DNA from: Rickettsiales bacterium
GTDB taxonomy: Bacteria > Pseudomonadota > Alphaproteobacteria > Rs-D84 > CACZYB01
Direction: 5' to 3'
Assembly (NCBI GenBank): GCA_031263095.1
Contig: JAISGI010000001.1
Coordinates: forward strand, 1-38,817
Length of the DNA stretch: 38,817 bases
In this document: positions 26,138 to 34,520 of the stretch, in pieces
How the letters are laid out: every line of letters starts with the position of its first letter
Numbering within the stretch: the stretch's first letter is position 1
The notes under the pieces: model-generated
Told to the model about the DNA's origin: nothing
Database searches by the model: none
The model's input: only the letters and a program-made list of their open reading frames with translations
Made by a program: the position numbers and the translations under genes

Positions 26138-26475
26138 TACTCTCTCCTTTGTTTAAGGTCTCCGTTTATATACGCTCCGTTCTCTATTGAAATATCTTTA
26201 TGAGTGATGTTCCCGTTTATCTTCGCCGTCGCGCCAAGCCATACCGAGGAGGCGACTATGTTCCCGTCTACGGTACCATAGACGGCGATTTTCTCGGCAT
26301 GCACGGCCGAGGATTTTATGCGCCCGTTGATTCCGATGACGATTGTCTTGGCGCTGACCTCTCCCTCGAGCGTCCCGTCTACGTAAATCTCGTCATCGGA
26401 TTTTAACGAGCCTTTAATAACGGTAGCCGAGCTGATAAGACTCGACGGAGCGATTTTCTTGGTAAATCCGAACAT
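26137..26475 (-). CDS. Bactofilin family protein
   Basis: Repeating beta-helix pattern VIKGSLKSDDEIYVDGTLEGEVSAKTIVIGINGRIKSSAVHAEKIAVYGTVDGNI. Confidence 0.88.
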   Translation of the reverse strand: MFGFTKKIAPSSLISSATVIKGSLKSDDEIYVDGTLEGEVSAKTIVIGINGRIKSSAVHAEKIAVYGTVDGNIVASSVWLGATAKINGNITHKDISIENGAYINGDLKQRRE

Positions 26476-27785
26476 TATTGCATAGCCTCCGCTTTGATGA
26501 ACGCATAGGGGTTTAGGGGCCGCCCATTATGGCGCAGCTCATAGTGCAGGTGAGCCGCCGTCGAACGCCCGGTCGAGCCGGCCAAGCCTACTTTCGTGCC
26601 CTCCTCTACCATGTCGCCCTTGGCAACCGAAATCTTGCTCAAATGCGCATAAAGGGTCGAAAATCCCAACCCGTGATAGACCTCGACCGCAAGGCCATAA
26701 TCGCCGCGATTCCCAACCTGCGTCACCTTTCCCTTCGAGGTGGAATAAAGCGGCGTCCCGGTCTTTCCGGCGAAATCTATGCCCGTGTGCATAGCCGGAG
26801 TGGCGAAAAACGGGTCGTCTCGCACACCAAACGAGGAGGTTATGCGCATGTCTCCCTTGACCGGCACGCCAAGCGGCAACATGCCCGTAGCCTTGGAAAG
26901 TCCCTCCCAAAGGTTCACTTTCGCCGCAGCGTCCTTGAACCGCCGGCTAAGGTTCTCGTCCATCAGGTCGATAGTTTTGATGGGCACGAACCGCCCGCCA
27001 AGCCCCTCTTCCTTCTCGCCTCGCGCCTTTTCGACCAAGTTGCGGCGGTCTTTAAGATTCACCTGCGAAAGGATTATATCGACCTTGGAAAGGGTCTTCT
27101 CGATTTCGCCAAGCTTCCCGTCCGCAAGGATTACCACCTTGTCGATAATGTTTGCCTGAAGCTCGGCCATGTCGTCGATAGAGGTTTCCAAAAGGGAATT
27201 GCGCTTTTTGAGGAACACGTTCTCGTTCAAGACGATATTTTTTTCAAGCTCCGCCTTGGTCGACCCGTACCCGGCGGACGACGACGTAGCCCAATTCGCG
27301 TTCTTTGCATACTCGGACAGGTTCTCGCCCACGAACTTCAGCTCGGCCGAAAGCAAACGCCTCTCCTTGGCTATTTTTTCCCGGTCTTTTTTCGAAATTT
27401 TGCCGGTTTCAAGGAGCATTTCCGCAATCTGCGCATGCTGCTTCTCCATCTTCTCGTTGATTGCCTCGATTGTGTCGCGGTAGGCGCGTATGTCTGCGAC
27501 CGTCGCGTTAAACTTTTCTTTCGCGACAAGCACCTGCTTGTCCTTGGTTTCAAGGATGTGCGCGGTGGAAAAGTATATCCGGCTGACATGCGCCGTCCAA
27601 GCCAAAAGTAGGATGAAAAGAAGCGTCGCGACCGCTACCAGAGCGCCGGAAAACCGTACACTCACGAACCGTCCGTTCTTTGGGACAAGGAAAGCCCTAT
27701 CCTTGAATACGGCGGAAAATGCGGCGCGGACACGCTCGAAAAACGTCCGCGCGAAAGGATTTTTCTTTAATGCAATTTTGCTCAT
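26475..27785 (-). CDS. M23 family metallopeptidase with TM and coiled-coil
   Basis: HTGIDFAGKTGTPLYSTSKGKV...GLGFSTLYAHLS...AAHLHYELRHNGRPLNP. Confidence 0.9.
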   Translation of the reverse strand: MSKIALKKNPFARTFFERVRAAFSAVFKDRAFLVPKNGRFVSVRFSGALVAVATLLFILLLAWTAHVSRIYFSTAHILETKDKQVLVAKEKFNATVADIRAYRDTIEAINEKMEKQHAQIAEMLLETGKISKKDREKIAKERRLLSAELKFVGENLSEYAKNANWATSSSAGYGSTKAELEKNIVLNENVFLKKRNSLLETSIDDMAELQANIIDKVVILADGKLGEIEKTLSKVDIILSQVNLKDRRNLVEKARGEKEEGLGGRFVPIKTIDLMDENLSRRFKDAAAKVNLWEGLSKATGMLPLGVPVKGDMRITSSFGVRDDPFFATPAMHTGIDFAGKTGTPLYSTSKGKVTQVGNRGDYGLAVEVYHGLGFSTLYAHLSKISVAKGDMVEEGTKVGLAGSTGRSTAAHLHYELRHNGRPLNPYAFIKAEAMQ

Positions 27786-27849
27786 CTCGGGCCAATTATA
27801 ACAGGAAAAACAAGGAGGTCAAGTGATTTAGACTTGCGCTCGAAATCCC

Positions 27850-27877
27850 TTGCATTTTGATATTTTCCCTGTATAAT
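27850..27877 (+). promoter_or_regulatory. tRNA-Phe promoter
   Basis: TTGCAT-16-TATAAT. Confidence 0.55.
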
Positions 27878-27893
27878 CCGGCGAAGTGGCCAA

Positions 27894-27969
27894 GGTCAGG
27901 TAGCTCAGTTGGTAGAGCAATAGACTGAAAATCTATGTGTCGACGGTTCGATTCCGCCCCTGACCACCA
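27894..27969 (+). tRNA. tRNA-Phe (anticodon GAA)
   Basis: GGTCAGG/CCTGACC acceptor, ATAGA-CTGAAAA-TCTAT anticodon arm, encoded CCA; one A-C mismatch in the T stem. Confidence 0.95.
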
Positions 27970-27984
27970 TTTTAAGGAATTCAA

Positions 27985-28599
27985 ATGTCCGTCCTGATAA
28001 ACTTCAAGATATGCTCCAACGATTCGCCATGCAACGTGCCTCCGGTATGCCCGACGGGCGCGGTGTGGTGGGACGCAGCGGACAGGACGCTTAAAATCGA
28101 CAATTCGAAATGCGTATCCTGTGGAGCATGTGCCCGCGCATGCCCCATAGCCGCGATTCGCGTGGCCAAGACCAAGGCCGAGTATGATAGGATAAAGGCC
28201 GAGCTTGACGCCGACCCCCGCCGCGTCGAGGATCTGAAGGTCGACCGCTACGGCGCCGGAGCTTTCTCCGATCCGACGCTCCAGCCGCAAGAGGCCGAGG
28301 AGTTTGTCGCCGAACACTCGCGGGGGGGGGTGGTTTGCCTCGAGCTTCAGATGCCGTACGAGGATATGCCCTGCCACCTGCTCTCGATCCCGATGGCCGA
28401 GCTTCTGGACTTGGGCAAGATAACCTACCGCGCCGTCGCGCACGACAAGGAACTCGCGGCCAAGTACGACGTCGCCGACACCCCCGCGCTGGCGTTTTTC
28501 AAGGACGGCGCCCAGATTGGCAGGATAGAGGGCTACTACGAGGATAACCCGAACGAAAAATCCTACCTCATCTCGCAGATAAAGAAGATCCTGGGCTAG
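27985..28599 (+). CDS. 4Fe-4S ferredoxin fused to a thioredoxin-like C-terminal domain; contains an in-frame G9 tract
   Basis: CVSCGACARACPIAA plus an N-terminal Cys cluster; C-terminal KYDVADTPALAFFKDGAQIGRIEGYYEDNP (Trx-like, no CxxC). Confidence 0.75.
   Translation: MSVLINFKICSNDSPCNVPPVCPTGAVWWDAADRTLKIDNSKCVSCGACARACPIAAIRVAKTKAEYDRIKAELDADPRRVEDLKVDRYGAGAFSDPTLQPQEAEEFVAEHSRGGVVCLELQMPYEDMPCHLLSIPMAELLDLGKITYRAVAHDKELAAKYDVADTPALAFFKDGAQIGRIEGYYEDNPNEKSYLISQIKKILG
28322..28330 (+). repeat. G9 tract between the ferredoxin and Trx-like domains
   Basis: CGG GGG GGG GTG (SRGGV). Confidence 0.9.
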
Positions 28600-28634
28600 C
28601 GCCATCGTCGATAATGATTTTCATGGCTTTGACC

Positions 28635-28718
28635 TTAAATGAACTTCGAATTCACGACTTTCCACACAAGGAAAATGAACGCGGCCCAAAGGAAATAAAG
28701 AAGTACGTTCTCAAGCAT
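28635..28718 (-). CDS. Candidate 27-aa single-pass membrane peptide MLENVLLYFLWAAFIFLVWKVVNSKFI
   Basis: ATG at 28718; promoter TTGACA (28753-28748)-17-TATGCT (28730-28725) predicts a TSS at or near the ATG. Confidence 0.4.
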   Translation of the reverse strand: MLENVLLYFLWAAFIFLVWKVVNSKFI

Positions 28719-28773
28719 GCGGCAAGCATATCCACCACCTCGCGTGATGTCAAACTATAAAAGCTAAGCTGTG

Positions 28774-28800
28774 AAAAAATCGGGGTTCCCCCGGTTTTTT
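28774..28800. terminator. Terminator hairpin
   Basis: AAAAAATCGGGG-TT-CCCCCGGTTTTTT. Confidence 0.7.
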
Positions 28801-28813
28801 TACTCATATATCC

Positions 28814-28846
28814 CAAATAAAAAAGCGCGCAGCGATTTTTTATTTG
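28814..28846 (-). terminator. A/T-stem hairpin overlapping the OmpA-family stop codon
   Basis: CAAATAAAAAA-gcgcgcagcga-TTTTTTATTTG. Confidence 0.55.
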
Positions 28847-30537
28847 ATTACCACTCGCCGGTTGAGCTCGTTCCGAACGCCCGCGCCAGTTTGGACTTTG
28901 AGGTCGCTCTCGGCCATGGCCTGGATGATTATGCGCGATTTCTCGACGCCGCGCTCCTCAAGCACCTTGGCGACATTCACCGCGCGCCGATTCGAAAGGT
29001 CAAGGTTGTGCGCATGAGTCCCACTAGTGTCAGTGTGCCCCTGCACTACGATGTTCTCCTCCGAAGCAAGCGCCTTGGTCGTAACATCGGCAAGCTCGGG
29101 CATGTACTTGCCCCTTACATTGTCCCTATCCCATTCGAAATAGAGCTCGTACGGGAGCACGTCGCTCGATTCCGCCACGACAGGAGTCTCGACATAATCG
29201 GTCTCCTCGATTACCATGAACCCGCTGTCCGCAAGAACATCTTCGTCCTCGAGATAATCCTCGTCTTCCTCTTCGTACTCTTCTTCATCCAAAGGCTCCT
29301 CGCCGTACACCTCTTCCTCGGCGTACTCGGCCTCGACAATAGTAGCAGGAGCGGAAACTACCATAGGCACAGCCACGGGCGCCGCCGCGACAGGCGCAGG
29401 CATAGAGTCGATCTTGCGGCTTATCTCGTCCAAGGCAAGCTTTATCTCGCCAAGCCGACGTATAGTATCCTCGTTCGCGCCGCCAGCGGCGGACTGCGCG
29501 GACAAAGCGCGTATTTCGTTGGAAAGCTTGGCAAACTCTATGTTCGCGCCCTCGCCCGAACCGCCGGCAATGCCTTTCGAGCCGAGCGTCGCAACCTCGG
29601 CCTCGATTCTCGCCGCACGCTCGCTTATATCCTTGAGTATCGCACCCATAAGTTGCGCATCCGCAGAACCAGAACCCGAAGCGCCGCCTTCCGAGCCGGA
29701 AATAACGCCCGGCCTCGACGCGTTGGTATAGGACTCCAGAGCAAGCGACAGGCTCACCATCCCGCGCTTGAGTTCCTCAAGCTCGCCGGATACTTTCGAG
29801 TCATGCTTGACCGCCTCGCTCCTAAGCTCGGCAAGCTCCTTCTCGGTCTTGATAAGCGAAGTGTCGCGCATGCGCGGAGGATTCATGGTTATTACGCTCA
29901 TCTCCGGCCACTTGGGAATATTGAGGGCGCGCTCGCTGTTCCGCGCGGCTTGCTCTGCGCGAACCGAGGAATCCACAGGCTGCCTAGTCTTTATCCCGCA
30001 GGTTTTCTTGGCACACCCGCCGGGTTCGCGAGTCTTTTCGACAAGCAGGTTGCGCGCATAGAGGAAACGGTCACGGCATACCGAGGCCTGCTTGCGGCTG
30101 CCATCCTCGAGAGCTTCCGCCCAACAGTCGTACTTGACCTGCATTTCCGCCATCAGAACGGGATAAGCGTCCGCAAGGTCGTCGTTCAGAAACTTCATCA
30201 CATCGTCATAGGCGTTTGCGATTTCGATTACGTCGTTCTGGACATTGCGGGAATAGGACGGGTCGGGCCGCACCCGCTCGCCGTAATAGGCGTTGATGGC
30301 CTTGCGCGCGAAATGCTCGCCGTTCCTTATGTCTCCGACCGTGTTCGCGCGAAACAGGGCAAGCGACTTGTACTGATGCGAAAGCGAGTTCGCGAACTTG
30401 TCCGGACTGCGCGCGTTGTAAAAGTCGGTATTGGCGACCGACTGAAGATAGTCGTCCTGCTCGAAGAACACGACGCGCGAAGCTTGCGCCGCCGCCGCGA
30501 ACGCTAAAAGCGCCGCCAAGACAAGAGCTTTCCTCAT
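28840..30537 (-). CDS. OmpA-family peptidoglycan-binding outer membrane protein
   Basis: Signal peptide MRKALVLAALLAFAAAAQA; C-terminal VVQGHTDTSGTHAHNLDLSNRRAVNVAKVLEERGV. Confidence 0.85.
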   Translation of the reverse strand: MRKALVLAALLAFAAAAQASRVVFFEQDDYLQSVANTDFYNARSPDKFANSLSHQYKSLALFRANTVGDIRNGEHFARKAINAYYGERVRPDPSYSRNVQNDVIEIANAYDDVMKFLNDDLADAYPVLMAEMQVKYDCWAEALEDGSRKQASVCRDRFLYARNLLVEKTREPGGCAKKTCGIKTRQPVDSSVRAEQAARNSERALNIPKWPEMSVITMNPPRMRDTSLIKTEKELAELRSEAVKHDSKVSGELEELKRGMVSLSLALESYTNASRPGVISGSEGGASGSGSADAQLMGAILKDISERAARIEAEVATLGSKGIAGGSGEGANIEFAKLSNEIRALSAQSAAGGANEDTIRRLGEIKLALDEISRKIDSMPAPVAAAPVAVPMVVSAPATIVEAEYAEEEVYGEEPLDEEEYEEEDEDYLEDEDVLADSGFMVIEETDYVETPVVAESSDVLPYELYFEWDRDNVRGKYMPELADVTTKALASEENIVVQGHTDTSGTHAHNLDLSNRRAVNVAKVLEERGVEKSRIIIQAMAESDLKVQTGAGVRNELNRRVVIK

Positions 30538-30607
30538 ATTCCACAATCTCCTAATGGCAATTATACCATATTTTGGAAACCCTGTAAAGCATAAAATAAA
30601 GCGAAAA

Positions 30608-30629
30608 ACTCCCGGGGAAACCCGGGAGT
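30608..30629 (-). terminator. Terminator downstream of phase-variable protein B
   Basis: ACTCCCGGG-gaaa-CCCGGGAGT; T-run on the minus strand. Confidence 0.7.
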
Positions 30630-30631
30630 GT

Positions 30632-31184
30632 TCAGTTGAGTTTATATATCGCCGCAGTCTTGTCGGTTTGTATCATGTCGGCCACGGTTATACCGGGAGT
30701 TCTCATGCCCCAGTTGTACACGACATAGTTGACGATTCCGGCAAATCCACTACTTCCAGCAGATATGAAAGTGCTGTTATATCCGCCATTATACGCTTGC
30801 AAAACATAAGGACTGCTCCCTGAAAGTATAACGACATGTGAGGCATACGCGCCTGAATCCCTGTACGCGTCCATCCGATATACTCCGGGCGGCAAAGTAC
30901 CCTCTTTGGTATTGCCAGCGCCAGTAGCGCTATCCACCAAGACCCAGCGCGACTTGTCCGGCACGCCAATGCATGCTTCGACACTCGCCTGCGACAGCTG
31001 GTTCTTGTTGTACTCGCACCGGGAATCAGGACTAGTAATACTTCCGATAGGGCAAGTCCCAGCAATCTCGCAGTTTGTACAAGTATAATAATTTGAAGAT
31101 TGTGATTGAGTCGAGATTAGGAGAAGCGCTAAAGCCAGATACTTATTTGCCCCCCCCCGTACACTTTTTGTTCATATATATCAT
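30632..31184 (-). CDS. Putative phase-variable secreted Cys-containing protein B (paralogue of A); frame broken (OFF) at the G9 tract as assembled
   Basis: ATG (31184 or 31175) with AGGAG SD reads ...MNKKCTGGGK stop at G9. A G8 or G11 tract joins it to ...GANKYLALALLLISTQSQSSNYYTCTNCEIAGTCP... ending at 30632. Confidence 0.72.
31150..31158 (-). repeat. G9 tract near the 5' end of protein B
   Basis: Minus: TGTAC-G9-CAAATAAGTATCTGGC. Confidence 0.9.
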
Positions 31185-31247
31185 TATTGTCTTTCTCCTT
31201 TGGTTAGACAAGACTATTATACAACATAAAACCAAAAAATACAAACG

Positions 31248-31278
31248 AAAAACTCCCAAGGTTCCCCTGGGAGTTTTT
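31248..31278. terminator. Bidirectional terminator hairpin
   Basis: AAAAACTCCCA...TGGGAGTTTTT. Confidence 0.7.
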
Positions 31279-31319
31279 CTCAATTTCCCTAACCGAAAAA
31301 TAACGTAGCGACTTTTCGA

Positions 31320-31595
31320 TTATTTATTCACGATCTCTTTTAGCGTCTTGCCGGCCTTGAACTTGGGCTGCTTGCTGGCGGGAATCTTTATTTCCTTGCC
31401 GGTACGAGGGTTGTGCCCGACGGTCGCCTTGCGCTTCGACACGGCGAAAGTTCCAAACCCGATAAGACGGACTTCGGCACCTTTTTTAAGGGCCTTTGTG
31501 ACAACCGAGATGAAAGCGTCAAGCGCATCTCCCGCCTTGGCTTTCGAAAGGTCGGCCGCATCCGCGATGGCGGCGATTACTTCGTTTTTGTTCAT
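31320..31595 (-). CDS. HU family DNA-binding protein
   Basis: 91 aa; [28 protein letters not shown]...[29 protein letters not shown]. Confidence 0.93.
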   Translation of the reverse strand: MNKNEVIAAIADAADLSKAKAGDALDAFISVVTKALKKGAEVRLIGFGTFAVSKRKATVGHNPRTGKEIKIPASKQPKFKAGKTLKEIVNK

Positions 31596-31679
31596 TTGAG
31601 TGCTCCTTACTCTGTTCTTGTTAGCGTGCTCCCTGCACGCTTCCTAGATTCTAAATACAAAGTCGAGGCAAAGTCAAGC

Positions 31680-32744
31680 CTAAAATTCCACTTCCATTCC
31701 AAGGGTAAATATTCCGCCTACGCCCTCTTCGCCCTGCTCGGTCGAGTACGCGACGCGCCCGACTGTCGATGACGCCGACACGCCCTTGTCGATTGCGAAG
31801 CGGGTCGAAAATAGCGTCATGTTCATCGTGTCTTTATCGGTATTCGAGACGGTGTTGTCCGCTATGCTCTTGAAAGTCGCGATACTTGCTTTGACGGGCC
31901 CGAATTCATAAGCTATGCCATAGTCGAACGCCTCTCCGGACGAGCGGTTGGGGCCGTCCGCACCGATGTCGCGTATAAGACGGTACGAACCAGACAGCTG
32001 CCATCCTCGCATATAGAATCTGGCACCAGCCGAATATTCTTCCTGCGCGTCCGCCAGGACAAGCCCATTGTCGATTTCATTGAACCGCGCAGTCGCGACA
32101 TCCATGACGAACACATCAGGCAGGGTGTATTTGACCGTAGCCGTGAACGCATCCTTGAATTTCGAATATCGCATAGAGCTGTCGCCCCAAAGGTCATCTG
32201 CACCGGGTATAAGGCTTCCGGCAAGCTGCACTCCGCCGAACTGCGGCGACACGTACGAGATTTTGTTCGCCGTCCTGTCCGTGTTTATTGTCGTGGTGTT
32301 GATGGAGCGAAAGCCCGTAGGGAAATACACATGGTCGAATATGAACGAGCCATCGACTTCGAGTAAGCCGACATCGGTAGTAAGCACGTGCATCTTGCGG
32401 CTGATGTTTCGCGCGCGCCCGATTTCAAGCCGGCCGAACTCTCCCTCGGCATATAAATAAGCCTCGTCATAGATTTTCGTCCTGTCGCCGTAATACGGCT
32501 GGGTTATGAAATTGAGGAAGAATCCGGCTGCGAACGCGTCCGAAACCTCCCTCCGCGCGTCAAAGTTGAGCTTGCCATACCCGAACACGTCGAACTGCGC
32601 CATCTGCGGCTGCCGGTCGGAATCATACATCCCGTATCCAATCATATAGCCGGAAATGCTAAGGCTGTCACGCCCGTTCGCAAACTCGAACTCCGCCCGC
32701 ACGGGTAGTGATATAAGGAGAAAAAACGCTAGTATTTTTTTCAT
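31680..32744 (-). CDS. Porin, outer membrane beta-barrel
   Basis: Signal peptide MKKILAFFLLISLPVRAEF; YAEGEFGRLEIGRARNI porin pattern; C-terminal aromatic GMEVEF. Confidence 0.8.
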   Translation of the reverse strand: MKKILAFFLLISLPVRAEFEFANGRDSLSISGYMIGYGMYDSDRQPQMAQFDVFGYGKLNFDARREVSDAFAAGFFLNFITQPYYGDRTKIYDEAYLYAEGEFGRLEIGRARNISRKMHVLTTDVGLLEVDGSFIFDHVYFPTGFRSINTTTINTDRTANKISYVSPQFGGVQLAGSLIPGADDLWGDSSMRYSKFKDAFTATVKYTLPDVFVMDVATARFNEIDNGLVLADAQEEYSAGARFYMRGWQLSGSYRLIRDIGADGPNRSSGEAFDYGIAYEFGPVKASIATFKSIADNTVSNTDKDTMNMTLFSTRFAIDKGVSASSTVGRVAYSTEQGEEGVGGIFTLGMEVEF

Positions 32745-32759
32745 TGGAATATATTATAT

Positions 32760-33326
32760 ATGAATATGGAGTTGCTGTCAAATACATTGGTGCTGATCTG
32801 CTGCGCGCCCTGCTGTGTCGCATTGGTAGAGCAAATCGCGCGCGCAGGCACGGACGCGACGCTGTTTTTCTATAACCCCAACATCTATCCGCAAACCGAA
32901 TATGAAAAACGCAAATCCGAAGTCCTAAGGATAGCCAAATTGTACGGAGTAAAAGTCATCGACGCCGACTACCGGCCAGAGGAGTACGACAAGGCGGTAA
33001 AAGGGCTTGAGTCCTGCCCGGAAAGGGGCGAACGCTGCTCTGCATGCTTTTACTTACGCTTGGCCGAAACCGCAAGGGTCGCGCGCGAAAACGGATTTGC
33101 AAATTTCACATCGACACTAGGGTTTTCAAGGCATAAGAACCTCGCCCAAGTCCACGCAGCCGGAGAAAAGGCCGCCGCCAACTACGAAATCCCCTACCTC
33201 GCCATGGATTTCAGGGCTGGAGACGCCCAACTGCGCGCAGCCGAGCTTGCCAAGGAGCATAATATATATAGACAAACCTATTGCGGCTGTAAATTTTCCC
33301 TTGAATACAAAAAACAAAAATTGTAA
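32760..33326 (+). CDS. queH: Epoxyqueuosine reductase QueH
   Basis: CCAPCC, FYNPNIYP, RCSACFYLRL, TSTLGFSRHKN, YCGCKFS. Confidence 0.88.
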   Translation: MNMELLSNTLVLICCAPCCVALVEQIARAGTDATLFFYNPNIYPQTEYEKRKSEVLRIAKLYGVKVIDADYRPEEYDKAVKGLESCPERGERCSACFYLRLAETARVARENGFANFTSTLGFSRHKNLAQVHAAGEKAAANYEIPYLAMDFRAGDAQLRAAELAKEHNIYRQTYCGCKFSLEYKKQKL

Positions 33327-33349
33327 GCTAGGCTCCAAAGGAGATAAAA

Positions 33350-34462
33350 ATGCAGATATCTATTGCAAAAGCCCAACTTGTCAAAACCCTCTCGCACCTG
33401 TATAGGATAGTCGAGAAAAAATCCACCGTCCCGGTCTTGAGCAATATAAAGGTCGAGGCGGCCAAGGATTTGAAGCTCACCGCCACCAACGTGGATTTGG
33501 AGATTGTCGAGACCTTGGAGGCGACGATTGGCGAACCCGGCAACACGACCGTCCCCGCCCACGTGCTCTACGATATAGTAAGGAAACTCCCCGACGGCGA
33601 TATAAGCATAAATACGGCCGACGGCGGCTCGCGCGTGGTGATAAAGGCCGGCAATTCCGAGTTCACCCTGCCCTCTCTCCCGGTCGATGACTTTCCTGTA
33701 ATGGCCGGCGGCTCCATGCCGTTCAAGTTCGCGCTTCCCGTCGATGATTTGATAAGGCTTATCGACAGGACGAAATTCGCCGTCTCGACCGAGGAAACCC
33801 GCTACTTCTTAAACGGAATCTACCTCCACGCGCTCGAGAAGAACGGTGAAGAGCTGCTCCGCGCTGTCGCGACCGACGGCCACCGCCTCGCCCGCTTGGA
33901 CGTCAAGGCGCCCGCTAACGCCAAGGGCATGCCCGGCGTTATTGTGCCAAGGAAAGTCGTATCCGAGCTCCGCGCCCTCCTCGACGACACCTCAAGCGAT
34001 ATTTCGGTCGAAATTTCCGAAACCAAGGCGCGCTTTAGCTTTTCCAGCGTCACGCTTACCTCCAAGCTTATTGACGGCAAGTTCCCCGACTATGACAAGG
34101 TTATCCCGACCTCGAACGACAAGTCTATGGAAGTCGACTGCAAAGTGTTCGCCGAGGCTGTCGACCGCGTGTCTTCCGTGTCTTATGAAAAGTCCAAGGC
34201 GATAAAGCTTAAACTCTCAAAGGACAAGCTTACCCTTCTGGCCTCGACCCCCGATTCCGGCAGCGCGGTCGAGGATTTGGACGTAACCTACGCGGCAGAA
34301 GGCATGGAAATCGGCTTCAACTCTCGTTACCTCTTGGACATTGCCGAGCAGATAGAGGGCAAATTCATGAAGTTCATGATTTCCGACGCCTCAAGCCCGG
34401 CCATAATAACCGAACTCGACGACAAGTCCGCGGTCTATGTCCTTATGCCTATGAGGATATAA
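33350..34462 (+). CDS. dnaN: DNA polymerase III subunit beta
   Basis: 370 aa, sliding clamp; LLRAVATDGHRLA, C-terminal YVLMPMRI. Confidence 0.95.
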   Translation: MQISIAKAQLVKTLSHLYRIVEKKSTVPVLSNIKVEAAKDLKLTATNVDLEIVETLEATIGEPGNTTVPAHVLYDIVRKLPDGDISINTADGGSRVVIKAGNSEFTLPSLPVDDFPVMAGGSMPFKFALPVDDLIRLIDRTKFAVSTEETRYFLNGIYLHALEKNGEELLRAVATDGHRLARLDVKAPANAKGMPGVIVPRKVVSELRALLDDTSSDISVEISETKARFSFSSVTLTSKLIDGKFPDYDKVIPTSNDKSMEVDCKVFAEAVDRVSSVSYEKSKAIKLKLSKDKLTLLASTPDSGSAVEDLDVTYAAEGMEIGFNSRYLLDIAEQIEGKFMKFMISDASSPAIITELDDKSAVYVLMPMRI

Positions 34463-34468
34463 AAGCGC

Positions 34469-34497
34469 TTGACGCCCCGGGCGAAATAGGTTATAAT
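34469..34497 (+). promoter_or_regulatory. Promoter for Cys-rich secreted protein
   Basis: TTGACG-17-TATAAT. Confidence 0.65.
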
Positions 34498-34520
34498 CCG
34501 TGGGAGGAGAGAGATACCTT

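Noticed and set aside
28771-30507. 578-aa plus-strand ORF
   Set aside because: Antisense of the OmpA-family gene; Arg-rich shadow ORF.
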